From NCBI GenBank assembly GCA_022072095.1, contig JAJVIJ010000013.1:1-64000 (forward strand): DNA of 64,000 bases, written 5' to 3'. Below, one piece after another: positions 46,401-53,070 of this stretch (within the stretch, counting starts at the first letter, position 1; every line of letters begins with the position of its first letter). This stretch comes from Rhodocyclaceae bacterium (GTDB lineage: Bacteria > Pseudomonadota > Gammaproteobacteria > Burkholderiales > Rhodocyclaceae). Under the pieces are notes generated by a model. That model made no database searches. It was given only the letters and a program-made list of their open reading frames with translations, and was not told the origin of the DNA. Both the position numbers and the translations under genes were made by a program.

Positions 46401-47649
46401 GGGCATCGCTGTGCGTGCCGTCGGCCTCGAAATGCCCGCCGCGCTGCGCCGACAGTTCGATCTCGCCGCCGGGCGCCTGAATCCGCGCGCCGCTGCCGGC
46501 GCCCGCATCCTCGACGACGATGCGCCGGGCCACGGCCTCGATGCGTGCGCGGTTGAACACGACATCGTCGCGCACGCGCGCATCGTCGCCCGCATCCGCC
46601 AGCACCCGCGTGACGCTGGTCGAGCCGAACACCAGTTCGCCGGTACGCTGGCCGAGCGGGATCTGCACGTTGCGCCCCTCGGCATCGCGGGCCGGCTCGG
46701 GTGCCATGGTGTCGCGCGCGAGCAGCCGGATCGAGCCGTTCAGGCTGGCCGAACTGCTGGCGCTGACCTCGCCCATCTGGCGCACCGCCAGGCCGACGAT
46801 GCTGGTATTGCCGCGCTCGGACAGCAGCCGGCCCAGATTGCTGGCCGTGCCGCCGGCATCGACCTCGACCAGGAAGCCGCGCAGACGGGCATCCAGCGCA
46901 TCGGCCAGATAAACCTTCTGGCCGGCGGCGAGCACGATCTGCCCCTCTGGAGCCTGCACGGTGCCGGCATTGCTGACCTCGGGTGCGGCCAGCAGCACGC
47001 GCCCATTGCGCGCCGCGACCAGGCGCGCGCCCGGCTCGACGCGCACGGCCGCGTTGCTCGGTGCGGCGTCGGCCAGGCTCAGCGCCGCCTCGCTCACGTT
47101 CAGCGCCGACAGGCTGCGATCGATCAGCTTGTCATTGAGCCTGAGCGCGGACGCGACCAGCCCGCCCACGTTCACCTCGGCGCCGTCACCGAAGACGATG
47201 CCGTTGTGGTTGAACAGCAGCACCTGGCCGTTGGCTTCGAGGCCACCGCGTATCACACTGGGCGAGGCGCCGCCGATCAGGTTGATCGCGCGCGCGCTCG
47301 CCGTGGGCTGCACGAACTGGACCACATGACCCGGGGCGATGTCGAACCTCTGCCAGTTCATGACCGTGGGCGAGGGATCGGTCTGCCGGACCGTCATGCG
47401 CTGACCGACGACGCCGCCCACCGAAGCCGCGCCGCGCGTGACGAAGCCGGGGCCGGCCACCGGCACCGGCAGCGATGCCCCCCAGGCCGGAGTCCAAGCC
47501 GCCACGCTTGCCAGCACACTCGCCAGCACGCCCGCCGCCACAAGTGCAGACCGACCCCGCCCGGCGCTGCGCGCACGCACGAATTCGGCCACCGGCACCC
47601 AGCCCGGGCCGCGGCGCGCGGGGATCAGTCGATGGCGGTCACGATTCAT
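37417..47649 (-). CDS. giant filamentous-haemagglutinin-like TpsA exoprotein
   Basis: The 3,410-residue protein has an extended signal peptide of ESPR type (MNRDRHRL... then VPVAEFVRAR, helix about 34-52, cleavage near AWGAS). A TPS haemagglutination domain runs about 60-330, with VRQTDPSPTVMNWQRFDI and FNHNGIVFGDGAEVNVGGLVAS. The usual NPNGI reads NHNGI here. The rest is a long beta-helix-like body rich in Gly/Ala/Ser/Asp repeats (LSARSI, AGGDL, GRDI-type strands). The tail is an acidic/Lys-rich end DEDKDEKDGKK. It would be secreted by the TpsB encoded ten bases upstream, and its ribosome site overlaps the tpsB stop. No C-terminal toxin or CDI domain is recognised, so adhesion or biofilm matrix is the likeliest role. 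Confidence 0.93.
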   Translation of the reverse strand: MNRDRHRLIPARRGPGWVPVAEFVRARSAGRGRSALVAAGVLASVLASVAAWTPAWGASLPVPVAGPGFVTRGAASVGGVVGQRMTVRQTDPSPTVMNWQRFDIAPGHVVQFVQPTASARAINLIGGASPSVIRGGLEANGQVLLFNHNGIVFGDGAEVNVGGLVASALRLNDKLIDRSLSALNVSEAALSLADAAPSNAAVRVEPGARLVAARNGRVLLAAPEVSNAGTVQAPEGQIVLAAGQKVYLADALDARLRGFLVEVDAGGTASNLGRLLSERGNTSIVGLAVRQMGEVSASSSASLNGSIRLLARDTMAPEPARDAEGRNVQIPLGQRTGELVFGSTSVTRVLADAGDDARVRDDVVFNRARIEAVARRIVVEDAGAGSGARIQAPGGEIELSAQRGGHFEADGTHSDARIYLGRGALIDSAGLRDVAVPVASQVVEVELRGAELADAPLQRDPAYGRPLYGQKIWVDLRKGTPLANIEPYRSALTRGIAEKSARGGDISLFSEGDVLIHRDATVDVSGGSIAYQGGAVPVTMLVTAAGRLVEVAQASPETRYAGLKTVLRQELAYMEGRDAGTLAIRGYGLALDGRLLGLSTAGIRQRTADTRPRGGRLLIGNAAGPALQTPEVQFAATLPVRALSAEALAPGFLTLPTSLFSRDGFSRLNVYSDGAIRIPAGTELNLPAFGELALTAREISVGGALRAPGGQITLRTQTVFGDASVAPADHDIEVAAGATLDVSGTWTNDWIGSMSRSTLAGPIVRDGGRITLEANADLRLAAGGVLAADGGAWLQSNRSMKLGAGGAITLGSGRFGSSGPQLSALTLAGSLSAYGSAWAGQAAAGGMLTLDTSRLQVVATGGIATVGELLTLPADFFDRGGFRHFDLNGEDGLLVAAGARIEPKPQSLQLPNSAVGLASGQPLKALSAPVRHADDGSRPVTIALSARSTVYGDLDIREGASLTAGPQGAIELAGEHRLTVAGSLSAPAGRITLGMSPADASLDQFDPARAIFLTASARLDASGHFRPTPGLNFRDGDLLSGGTIELDNRRGFVIAQAGAQLNVSGATAWLDLPAVGGRRTETLLASDGGTIRMQALDGIYSDATLLAGPGGAGALGGLFTMRLTQAAPWITTPQQPAAITRPREIRIGGDLDAGTAAMAPGQPLDAASRAGAGVLAWSRLAAGGFADVDIGAQGRILFAGSSAYTAPRSLLLDAPNLVAEPQASVALGAYSLRLQNGDPLNQFLFSQAPASGGTGTFSATGDVVDVLGNLSISGFGLVSLAARGDLRFSGVVHDVNPDSTVTDVRLQGGLISGGDLDVAGRRIYPTSASAFTLALHNRPDGWLRFLGSGPAGGPAAATPLSAGGALTAQAANIVQAGNLYAPFGSIALRSESLTRTTSSAARADAVPAPNGEVRLEAGGLTAVGGGGQTIPFGQTVISGRDWVYPLGAVQVDYATPPAKSVSLAADRVTLAANAVVDVAGGGDLYATEFIPGRGGSKDILDPANAAGRYAILPGFHDGLAPYDLLSAGQGGLKPGDAIRLLDGAAGLPAGDYTLLPARYALLPGARLITLRTDMIDALPGVATVRADDILSVAAQRLVHTVGGASSPSGRRLMVDVLDGSQVRRRAEYVESLASRFYAGTPAAELPGDAGSLALRAGSALRLDGVLNSMHEAGRRGARLDITAPKLAVSADELIGYVTVAPERLAAIGADSLLLGATRTRVAGGWRLDADDPFAARELIVDTPAVDIHSALALRASELLLVAKERLDVREGSVLAATTASSIPGEDLAIVGDGALLRLAAGEQGRLVRTEAPGAGGDLNIGAGARLVARSAMLDASRTTRRAGTLELPESGGALALSARSIGLGDSAPAGDGIAFSNAELASFGTLDRFALASYGAMFVHGAVTLGSAGMSELAIDAAGLVAASDSAALALAAQRIVLGNAAGRALSDPVVAGQGRLALTGDDIVFADGVFRSSGFGQSTLQAARTLSFTGQGRAELSGSVAISAGRVGATAGADHALVAAGALTLGTGPSSAAMALPLSALGGKLELSGRSIEHAGDIDLPAGLLRLVATGTEAGDDIVFRAGSRTSVAGMGVALGPSQAPVAAGRIDVYAQTGNVIVEGAEAGRAAAVLDVSGHGGGDAGSLSLAAPVGRVALGGVLQGAAEAAADATLPSPRSGRFELDARELVGGLDAVASATASFQEARRVRARQGDLLLTDAIRAREVALSADAGDVRISGLIDASGPAGGRIELSARPELDQDGVRVRGGDVVIAGSLLARAEEVIGQAFGTRGRGGEVVLEATPALSAAGDLRHGSIQLGATSRIDVGVAVGSAATGGRVSLRAARTGAGAGDGVAISRAAGGSIEGAADVHVEGTKVIETDHLDTAAFAADNATFMSHADAIRGALGLPPAADPGPTRFHVRPHVELRSTGNLSIDADTNLTALRTAGEAGTLSLRAQGDVIFAGSLSDGFSSAGASGLLNSTGDAWSYRIAAGADLAAASFRSLGALAMLDAAAHGDVRIEPGKLVRSGRASIDIAAGRDLILGDPSSTIYTAGIADARGAPFEAQTQISGRRAEYPKEGGDVSIRVQRDLVGPSPAQPPQLFTSWQYRQGRVNEDGSLQGGSPALQRFPTWWVRFDQFKQGVATFGGGNLTIEAGRDIRDLGASVATTGRVFGTVGQVPRAEDMVVLGGGDLSVTAGGDILSAALYAGRGRLRVTAGGRLGSDWQTATGTPVHTLIALGEASAEIRSRGDATLERVATPQLLPQVGTNTAGNRTAYFSTYAADSALALTSTAGDITLLNGSTDGSTAFAVNTNQDGMAYPPSVALHAPQGGVDIAGPMVLLPSAGAELSILARDRVSVADTIKMVDSDPAAILSPLRPGAVAGGTWENEIVRSDFLEGGRAHDPQLARTRSARAVSIVSALDDIVGRVAGRMLVSPKPVVLSAGRDIVDAGFVAQHLDAGGLSQVIAGRDIRFTTERDAQGNLIPSDAGFVIGGAGSAQLLAGRDIDMGNAAGVVTRGNLINPFLPEGGAGLVVQAGSTRADFAGLLRWLNDPASSPLRAAAGLDAMSSGLSDALASFVAAETGMRPNGLAEALAAFEALPATRREAFYGAERGALNDLLFAALRQAGIDGGEHGSNAFQPGFDALAALYPHTGAGSLNLFYSQLKTEQGGGIDVLVPFGEVHVGLPNPGNIGKPPAQQGIFVIGQGDFRAALRDDFLVNQSRVFTLGGGDLMIWSSRGDIDAGGGAKTAAATPPPQLKQQGLDALVLDISATVSGSGIGTLKAKPDAPDGDVLLFAPAGVVDAGDAGIRSSGEVRIAAQAVLGANNIQAGSGVVGVAAPPAPVAPPAALGNTTQSTASQAEGVAQAATGNQGAIDPSATALLTVEVVGLGAEPGAGKDEDKDEKDGKK

Positions 47650-47658
47650 GTCGGCTCC

Positions 47659-49302
47659 TCAGAAGCGGTAGCTCAGGCGGAACGCCGCGCGGCGCTCGCC
47701 GTCGACAGTACGACTGCTGGCGTGGCCGCTGCGCGCGATGTCGAGATCGAGCGCGAAGCCGCTGCCGCCGGTGAGGCGCAGACCCAGACCATAGGCCGCC
47801 AGCGTCTGCGCCTCGCGCTGGCCGGGCAGCGGTTCGAGCAGTTGCAGCCAGGCGGCGTCGTAGAACACCAGCGCGCGCGCCGCCAGCCAGTCCTCGGCAA
47901 AGCCGATGCCCGGTCCGTACAGCTCGACGCGGGCACGCCAGCCGCTGTCGCCGGCCTGCTCGCCCTCCAGATAGCCGCGCACCGAATCCAGCCCGCCGGC
48001 GATCAATTGTTCGTTGCTGACCAGCGGCTGCCCGGCATTCTGGAAATCCAGCCGCAGCGCCGCCTCGAAGCCAGCGCCCAGACGCCGCCGGCCTTCGAGT
48101 TCGCCGCGCCAATAGTAGAAGTTAGGCTGCGCGCCGGCACGCCGGCAGGCGAACTGGTCGAGCTTGGCGCCCAGGCAATCCACTTCGCGTTCGAGCAGGC
48201 CCCGTACGCCCCAGACCGCGGCCAGTTGCAGGCTCAGCGAGCCGCGCTCGTCCAGGCGCAAGGCGTTGTACTGCGCCATCAGCGGCAGATAGCGCAGCGG
48301 CTGTGCGAAGCTCAGGCCGGCGAGATCCACGTCCTGGGCGAAATCCTTGTAGTCGGCGCCCAGCGTCGCGCTGTGATACCAGCCGCCGCGCGCGCCGAAG
48401 GGGTGCACCCAGCGCGCGCCCCAGGTCGTGCCCTTGCCGACCACGCGCGTGTCGAATGCGGTCGGCACATTGCTGTTCGAATGCACCGCATAGAACGCCA
48501 GCGTGTTCGCGGCCCAGGGCAGGCTGTAGCTGAGGCCGACGATCTCGGCCTGGTCGCGCGCGTTCGGCGCGACGAAATAGTTCAGCCCGAGCGCATGCCG
48601 GCGCTGCCACAGGTTCTCGTAGCGCAGCGCGGCCTCGAGACGGCCGTAGACCGTGTCCGGGCTGCGGCGGCTGTTCAGCTCGGCGCTGCCATGCAGCGGC
48701 AGGCTGTCCTCGACGGCGAGCTCGATCTCTATCGTGCCCGGCGCACGCCCGCGCCGCAGCAGCGGGCTCACGCGCAGATCGGGCGAACGCGCGAGCTCGC
48801 CCAGTTCCTCCTGGACATCGTTGAAATTCGGCACCGAACCGGGCGCCAGGCTGGGCAGCCCGGCACGCAGGCGGCTGGGCAGGTGGTAGCGCGCGCCGGC
48901 GACACGCAGGCGCTCCACCGGATTTTCGATCACCTTGAGCACGACCACGCCGGGTTCGTCCGCCGTGGTCTCCCCCGAAGCCGCCGGTGCCGGTAGCTCG
49001 ACCACCACGCCCAGATAGCCGGCCTGCTGATAGGCGGCTTCCAGTGCCGCGCGCGCGCGTTCGGCATCGCCCGGATCGCGCGCCGGGCCGAGGAAGGGAT
49101 AGACGGCCGCTTCGATCACCGCCTGCGGCAGCACGCTGTTGCCGTCGATGCGAAACTCCATCAGATCGCGTGGCGCGAGCGAGGCCGCGCGCGCAGCCGC
49201 CGTCGTGCCCATCGTCAGGGCGACGGCCAGCATGCTCGCAAGCAGTGTGCGCAGCGCGCGCAGCAAGCTACGCAGGGAGCCGATGCGAGAATTCCGCGAC
49301 AT
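47659..49302 (-). CDS. TpsB/FhaC-type two-partner secretion outer-membrane transporter
   Basis: This 547-residue protein from the ATG at 49302 has a signal peptide (to about 40) and a POTRA region beginning MEFRIDGNSVLP. A second POTRA contains KVIENPVERLRVAGARYHLP, and a 16-strand barrel starts near LPLHGSAELNSRRSPDTVYGR. SVRGYLEGEQAGDSGWRARVELYGP in the last third is the Omp85-superfamily VRGY loop motif. It ends in an aromatic Phe (LSYRF). ATGs at 49314 and 49302 are both possible. The longer TTG start at 49371 would put a terminator-like hairpin inside the gene. It exports the giant TpsA encoded directly downstream. Confidence 0.92.
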   Translation of the reverse strand: MSRNSRIGSLRSLLRALRTLLASMLAVALTMGTTAAARAASLAPRDLMEFRIDGNSVLPQAVIEAAVYPFLGPARDPGDAERARAALEAAYQQAGYLGVVVELPAPAASGETTADEPGVVVLKVIENPVERLRVAGARYHLPSRLRAGLPSLAPGSVPNFNDVQEELGELARSPDLRVSPLLRRGRAPGTIEIELAVEDSLPLHGSAELNSRRSPDTVYGRLEAALRYENLWQRRHALGLNYFVAPNARDQAEIVGLSYSLPWAANTLAFYAVHSNSNVPTAFDTRVVGKGTTWGARWVHPFGARGGWYHSATLGADYKDFAQDVDLAGLSFAQPLRYLPLMAQYNALRLDERGSLSLQLAAVWGVRGLLEREVDCLGAKLDQFACRRAGAQPNFYYWRGELEGRRRLGAGFEAALRLDFQNAGQPLVSNEQLIAGGLDSVRGYLEGEQAGDSGWRARVELYGPGIGFAEDWLAARALVFYDAAWLQLLEPLPGQREAQTLAAYGLGLRLTGGSGFALDLDIARSGHASSRTVDGERRAAFRLSYRF

Positions 49303-49320
49303 GGGATGAAACATGGGATG

Positions 49321-49348
49321 AAAAAAGCCCGCGGGCGGCGCCGCGGGC
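49321..49348 (-). terminator. hairpin with T-tract in the leader of tpsB
   Basis: On the minus strand an 8-bp GC stem (49348-49341 with 49334-49327), a six-base loop and six T residues (49326-49321) form a textbook intrinsic terminator. It ends only 18 bases before the tpsB ATG at 49302, leaving no room for a promoter after it. It either ends the upstream periplasmic-protein transcript or acts as an attenuator for the tpsBA block. Confidence 0.75.
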
Positions 49349-49427
49349 GAAGGGGTAAGGGTGAGCGGCAAGCGAAACCGGTGCCAGAGCCGCCACCGGG
49401 CGCATGCCCGGCGGTGGCCCGGCCCGC

Positions 49428-50954
49428 TCAGAAGAAGCGACGCAGCGGCTTGCAGGTATCGCCCTCGCGCGAGTAGTACGACACCTCGTTGGCGTTGTAG
49501 GCGCTGGGGTCGAAGCCGACACCCAGGTCCGGCTGCTCGGGCAGCGCCGCGTAGGCGTTCGGCACCGTGTTGGGCGGGTTGCGCAGGAACTCGGGCTTGC
49601 CGGCGCGCTTGATGAACTCGTCGACGAAGCTCTTCTTGGTGCCGGCCAGCGCGGCGACGACGTCGCCATGCACGTTGGTGACGCTGCGGCCGCGGTACTG
49701 CATGCTCAGCTCGACGACGAAGTCATAGCGGCCCTGGGCCAGGTTGGCCTTGCTCGGCAGCGCGCCCGAGCAGCCGCCGGCCGACGCACAGCTCTGCGTG
49801 ACGGCGTCGAACTTGCCCCAGCCGTCCAGCGGCCGAAAATAGGCCTTGCCGCCGGTCAGCACGCTGTTCGAGTAGCTGTCCAGCGACAGCACGCCGATCG
49901 CGCGGAAGGGCTCGGTGCTGTTGCTGAACTTGACCAGATACCATTTGTCGAACGCGCCCTTGACCTTGTGGTCCTTGTGGTCCTGCGCGTTCGCGAGACA
50001 GTTGCGCACATCGCCCGAGCCGGAATTCTCGACCACGGTATAGCCCTGGGTCGGATCGATCACGATCGGGTCGGCCTCGGTGCCGCTGCCCGACCCGTAA
50101 CCGAAGCTATCGGTGACGATTGCCGGAGGGACGGCGACTCCCTGCTGGCAGGGGAAATTGTTGAAGAACCAGTTGTAGCTGGTCTGCGTGCCGGAGCCGG
50201 GCACGCGCCGGCACACCACCACCTGCGTGTTGCCGGTGAGCGTGTCGTCGATCTGCGTCCAGTCCTGGATGCGGTTGGACAGCATCTGGCCGTACTGGCT
50301 GCGGCCGATGTGCAGCGTCTCGGGCACGACCGCCGTGGTGACGATGCCCATCATCAACTGGTTCACGGGCTTGAAGGGCGCGAAATTGCCAAGTTCGGCG
50401 CCGGTCAGTTGCGGCGCATTGTTCTCGGTGTTGAGCGGTTGCTGGAACATCTTCGGCTCGACATCCGAGACGCCGAAATCGGCCACCTCGCCGGCGTTGC
50501 CGGCATCGGCATAGTTCGGCGTGCCGGGGTCGCTGCCCTTCAGGCCGCAGCTCCATTTGGCCGGATCGGCGGTGGTGCCGCTGCCGCCGGTCTGCGTACA
50601 GTTGTTGAAATCGAAGGTCTCGATGCGCTGCGCGCGCGCGACCGGGTCCACGCCGAACACCGAGCCGCCCTTGGAGCGCTTGATGAACAGCAATTTGGTG
50701 CCGGCGGCGACGCCCGGCACGCCGGCCTTGACCGTGCCGCGGAACGCGCGGTAGTTGCTGGCGGTGATCTCGTCGGTGTAGGCCAGCATGTCGGTGGCCA
50801 GGTCCTTCAGGAAATTGTCCGGGGCGGTGGCGCCGGCGAGCATGACCTTGGTGTAGCCGCTGGTGTCGAGCACGGCGGCCTGGCTCGATGCGGCAAACAG
50901 TGCGCAGGCGGCCGCGCAGGCCAGGCTCAGCGGTTTCGGTTGGAACGGATGCAT
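49428..50954 (-). CDS. secreted PstS-like protein of unknown ligand
   Basis: The 508-residue protein has a signal peptide ending near SSQAA (about residue 27). A fold outline resembles phosphate/substrate-binding proteins: DTSGYTKVMLAGATAPDN at the front, then DVEPKMFQQPL, FKPVNQLMMGIV and LSNRIQDWTQID (the PstS-like WxxI segment). RAIGVLSLDSYSNSVLTGGKAYFRPLDGW follows. Several cysteines could form periplasmic disulfides. A GAGAGGA ribosome site precedes the ATG. It is followed by a terminator-like hairpin, so it may have its own transcript, yet it lies immediately upstream of tpsB and on the same strand. Ligand and role are unknown. Confidence 0.7.
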   Translation of the reverse strand: MHPFQPKPLSLACAAACALFAASSQAAVLDTSGYTKVMLAGATAPDNFLKDLATDMLAYTDEITASNYRAFRGTVKAGVPGVAAGTKLLFIKRSKGGSVFGVDPVARAQRIETFDFNNCTQTGGSGTTADPAKWSCGLKGSDPGTPNYADAGNAGEVADFGVSDVEPKMFQQPLNTENNAPQLTGAELGNFAPFKPVNQLMMGIVTTAVVPETLHIGRSQYGQMLSNRIQDWTQIDDTLTGNTQVVVCRRVPGSGTQTSYNWFFNNFPCQQGVAVPPAIVTDSFGYGSGSGTEADPIVIDPTQGYTVVENSGSGDVRNCLANAQDHKDHKVKGAFDKWYLVKFSNSTEPFRAIGVLSLDSYSNSVLTGGKAYFRPLDGWGKFDAVTQSCASAGGCSGALPSKANLAQGRYDFVVELSMQYRGRSVTNVHGDVVAALAGTKKSFVDEFIKRAGKPEFLRNPPNTVPNAYAALPEQPDLGVGFDPSAYNANEVSYYSREGDTCKPLRRFF

Positions 50955-51035
50955 GGTTCTATCCTCTCGAATGAAGTATGGGTGCGACGGGCGTGTTCGG
51001 GCGGGGATCGCGGGATTCAGCGTGATTCAGCGGGT

Positions 51036-51908
51036 TCAACCGTTGAGCCGGCGGCGCGCGATCAGGCCCAGCAGGCCCAGGCCGGCGAGCCACAGCGCAC
51101 TCTCCGTGGGCTCGGGCACCGCGGTGACGGTGAGCTGCGCCGCGCCCTGCGCGCCGAAATCCATGCGCGCGACCACGGGCAGGCCGTCCTGGCTCAGCGC
51201 GCCGAAGCCGCCGGCGCTGTTGGCCTGACTGCTCAACAGCGATTTCTGCCAGAACATCACCAGCGGCAGTTGCGCGCCCGGGCCGGCGGCGTTGTCCAGC
51301 CCGGACGAGGCGCCATCGAAGTTCTGGCCATAGACCGAGCTCGCCGACGGCCCCGGATAGGCGCTGCCATCGGCTTCGCGGACGTCGAAGGCAACGCCGT
51401 CTGCGACCTGCGGGTGCGTGCCCTTGGTGGCGGCGGCGGCACTAAAGAAGTTGAAGCTGTTGGCAAAGTTTTTGACCGCGTTGTTGGTCGGCGTCACGGC
51501 CGGTTGCAGCTCGACCGTGCTGACGACGCGGCTGCGGCCGATGCTCTCGGCCGCGGCCAGATTCCAGACGAAATCCATCGGATTGGCGAGCAATGCCTGG
51601 AAGCTCGCGAACTGCGGCAGCGCGCCCTGGAAGTAGGGCTTGGTCAGCGACGGTGGCAGCGCCGTGCCCGGCGTGCTGCTGGTGGCGACATCGGCGCCGA
51701 TGAAGCTTTCCAGCGTGAGCGCGGTGTCGAGGTCGTAGACATAGCCCACGCCCTTGCCTTCCGCATCCATGCCCCAGGCGGCGAACACCCATTCGCTGCC
51801 GCCGGTGGCCTGCGGGCCATCGATCACGGCTTGTGCCGGGCTGCTGCCCAGCGCGAGCGCGGCGGCCAGGGCGCCGGCGACGCCGGCCAGTTTGTGATTG
51901 CGTTGCAT
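51036..51908 (-). CDS. PEP-CTERM sorting-domain protein
   Basis: The 290-residue exported protein has a signal peptide to about residue 27 (AQAV). An Ala/Gly/Ser-rich body follows without a recognised fold, and the C-terminal tail consists of VPEPTES, a hydrophobic helix (WLAGLGLLGLIA) and RRR. That tail is the exosortase signal. AAGGAG lies seven bases before the ATG at 51908. It sits between the PstS-like gene and the EpsA-like regulator. The body shares no obvious similarity with the other PEP-CTERM protein at 10192. Confidence 0.82.
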   Translation of the reverse strand: MQRNHKLAGVAGALAAALALGSSPAQAVIDGPQATGGSEWVFAAWGMDAEGKGVGYVYDLDTALTLESFIGADVATSSTPGTALPPSLTKPYFQGALPQFASFQALLANPMDFVWNLAAAESIGRSRVVSTVELQPAVTPTNNAVKNFANSFNFFSAAAATKGTHPQVADGVAFDVREADGSAYPGPSASSVYGQNFDGASSGLDNAAGPGAQLPLVMFWQKSLLSSQANSAGGFGALSQDGLPVVARMDFGAQGAAQLTVTAVPEPTESALWLAGLGLLGLIARRRLNG

Positions 51909-52201
51909 GTTGCACTCCTTCTCGAACATTGGACGACCGACGGCCGCGAGACCTCCCTGCGGCCGACCCCTCGCGGGGCACGCATAGCCTAGGCAGCGAG
52001 TGTTAAGGGTTTGCGAGGCCGGCCTGCGCCCGAACCGGTCGCATCGGCCCGGTCCGATCGGATCGAGCGAACCGGCGAACCGGCATGAGCCGGGGCATGC
52101 TGCCTTGCAGCGGAATAGCTTAGGGTGCCAATGTGACAGCTCAAACCATCCGTTCGTCATCGATATGGGCCGTTTGGAGCAGACGATCGGGGCTGCATGG
52201 A
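51909..52201. other. intergenic region between EpsA-like and PEP-CTERM genes
   Basis: About 293 bases between the stop of the EpsA-like gene and the start of the PEP-CTERM gene, both on the minus strand. It is long enough to hold a regulated promoter for the PEP-CTERM gene. A TGGCAC on the minus strand near 52123-52128 recalls a sigma54 -24 element, but the matching -12 GC is not at the right distance. No gene or terminator was identified. Confidence 0.45.
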
Positions 52202-52996
52202 CTAGTCCGGCTCGTACAGCCTGAGCGCGGCGCCCTTGGCGACGGCCTCGGTGCGGTTCGCGGCCTCGAGCTTGCGCAGCAGGCTGTGCACATGGTTCTT
52301 GATCGTGTATGGGCTGATGCCCAGCGCGTCGCCGATTTCGCGGTTGCTCTTGCCGGCGCGCAGCAGGCCGAGCACGACGCGCTCGCGCTCGGTGAGCACG
52401 AGCCCCGCGCGCGCGCGCCCACGGCCGTCCTCCTCCTCGCCGGCGAGCATGCGCCGATAGGCGAAATGCAGATGCGGCAGCAGCCATTCCAGCCAGCGCG
52501 CCTGCGGCGCCGGCGAGGATGCCCCTTGCAGCAGCACGAAGAAGCTGTCGCGGTCGCCACCCATGGGCTCGGTGCCGTGCGCGACGAGCGTATCGACGCC
52601 GAGCACGGCGACCTCCTCGCTCAGCGCCAGCGCCGGGCTCGCCACCTTCGCCGGATCGGCGGCCGCGAGCCGCAGCGGGCCGCAGCCCAGCTCATGCCAG
52701 GCACGCACGAGTTGCGCGAGCAGACCGCGTTCGGCGTCGGCCAGGCTCTGGTCGAGCGACTCGCCGACCAGGCCGCGCGCGAACAGCTCATGGCGGAACC
52801 TGCCCGCGCGCAGATCGCCCTGCGCACAGATCATGATCTCGTGCGGCAGAAAGGCCTGGAGCCCGCCCTGTGTCCACAGAAAGAACTGGAAGCGCCGATT
52901 GATGCGTAGCGCGGTGTCCAGATTGAACAGCAGCGCCTTGGCGTCGAAGCCCTCCAGCGGCTCCGGCGATCCGGCTCCCGGCGGTGCGGCCTGCAT
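52202..52996 (-). CDS. epsA: LuxR-family regulator, EpsA-like (exosortase/EPS-associated)
   Basis: The 264-residue protein has an N-terminal sensor-like region containing INRRFQFFLWTQGGLQAFLPHEIMICAQGDL. This is very like the EpsA regulators of exosortase/PEP-CTERM polysaccharide loci. A C-terminal GerE/LuxR helix-turn-helix follows (LTERERVVLGLLRAGKSNREIGDALGISPYTIKNHVHSLLRKL, about residues 200-243). It has no receiver domain. AGGGGGA precedes the ATG. It probably controls exopolysaccharide or PEP-CTERM genes, and the PEP-CTERM gene next to it is an obvious candidate target. The EpsA name rests on remembered similarity. Confidence 0.75.
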   Translation of the reverse strand: MQAAPPGAGSPEPLEGFDAKALLFNLDTALRINRRFQFFLWTQGGLQAFLPHEIMICAQGDLRAGRFRHELFARGLVGESLDQSLADAERGLLAQLVRAWHELGCGPLRLAAADPAKVASPALALSEEVAVLGVDTLVAHGTEPMGGDRDSFFVLLQGASSPAPQARWLEWLLPHLHFAYRRMLAGEEEDGRGRARAGLVLTERERVVLGLLRAGKSNREIGDALGISPYTIKNHVHSLLRKLEAANRTEAVAKGAALRLYEPD

Positions 52997-53070
52997 GCGT
53001 CCCCCTAAAACTCCCGAAAACCCCCGAAATCGGGCGGCGCGCCGCGAACGCATGTTCGGGGCGTGGCGGC

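Noticed and set aside
43642..48996. 1,784-codon open frame on the plus strand opposite tpsA/tpsB
   Set aside because: It is the antisense of two clear coding genes. Its translation is dominated by Arg, Ala, Gln, His and Asp with no domain and no ribosome site, as expected for a shadow frame in GC-rich DNA.
52113..52130. TGGCAC on the minus strand upstream of the PEP-CTERM gene as a sigma54 promoter
   Set aside because: No GC is found at the required -12 distance, and it is more than 200 bases from the gene.
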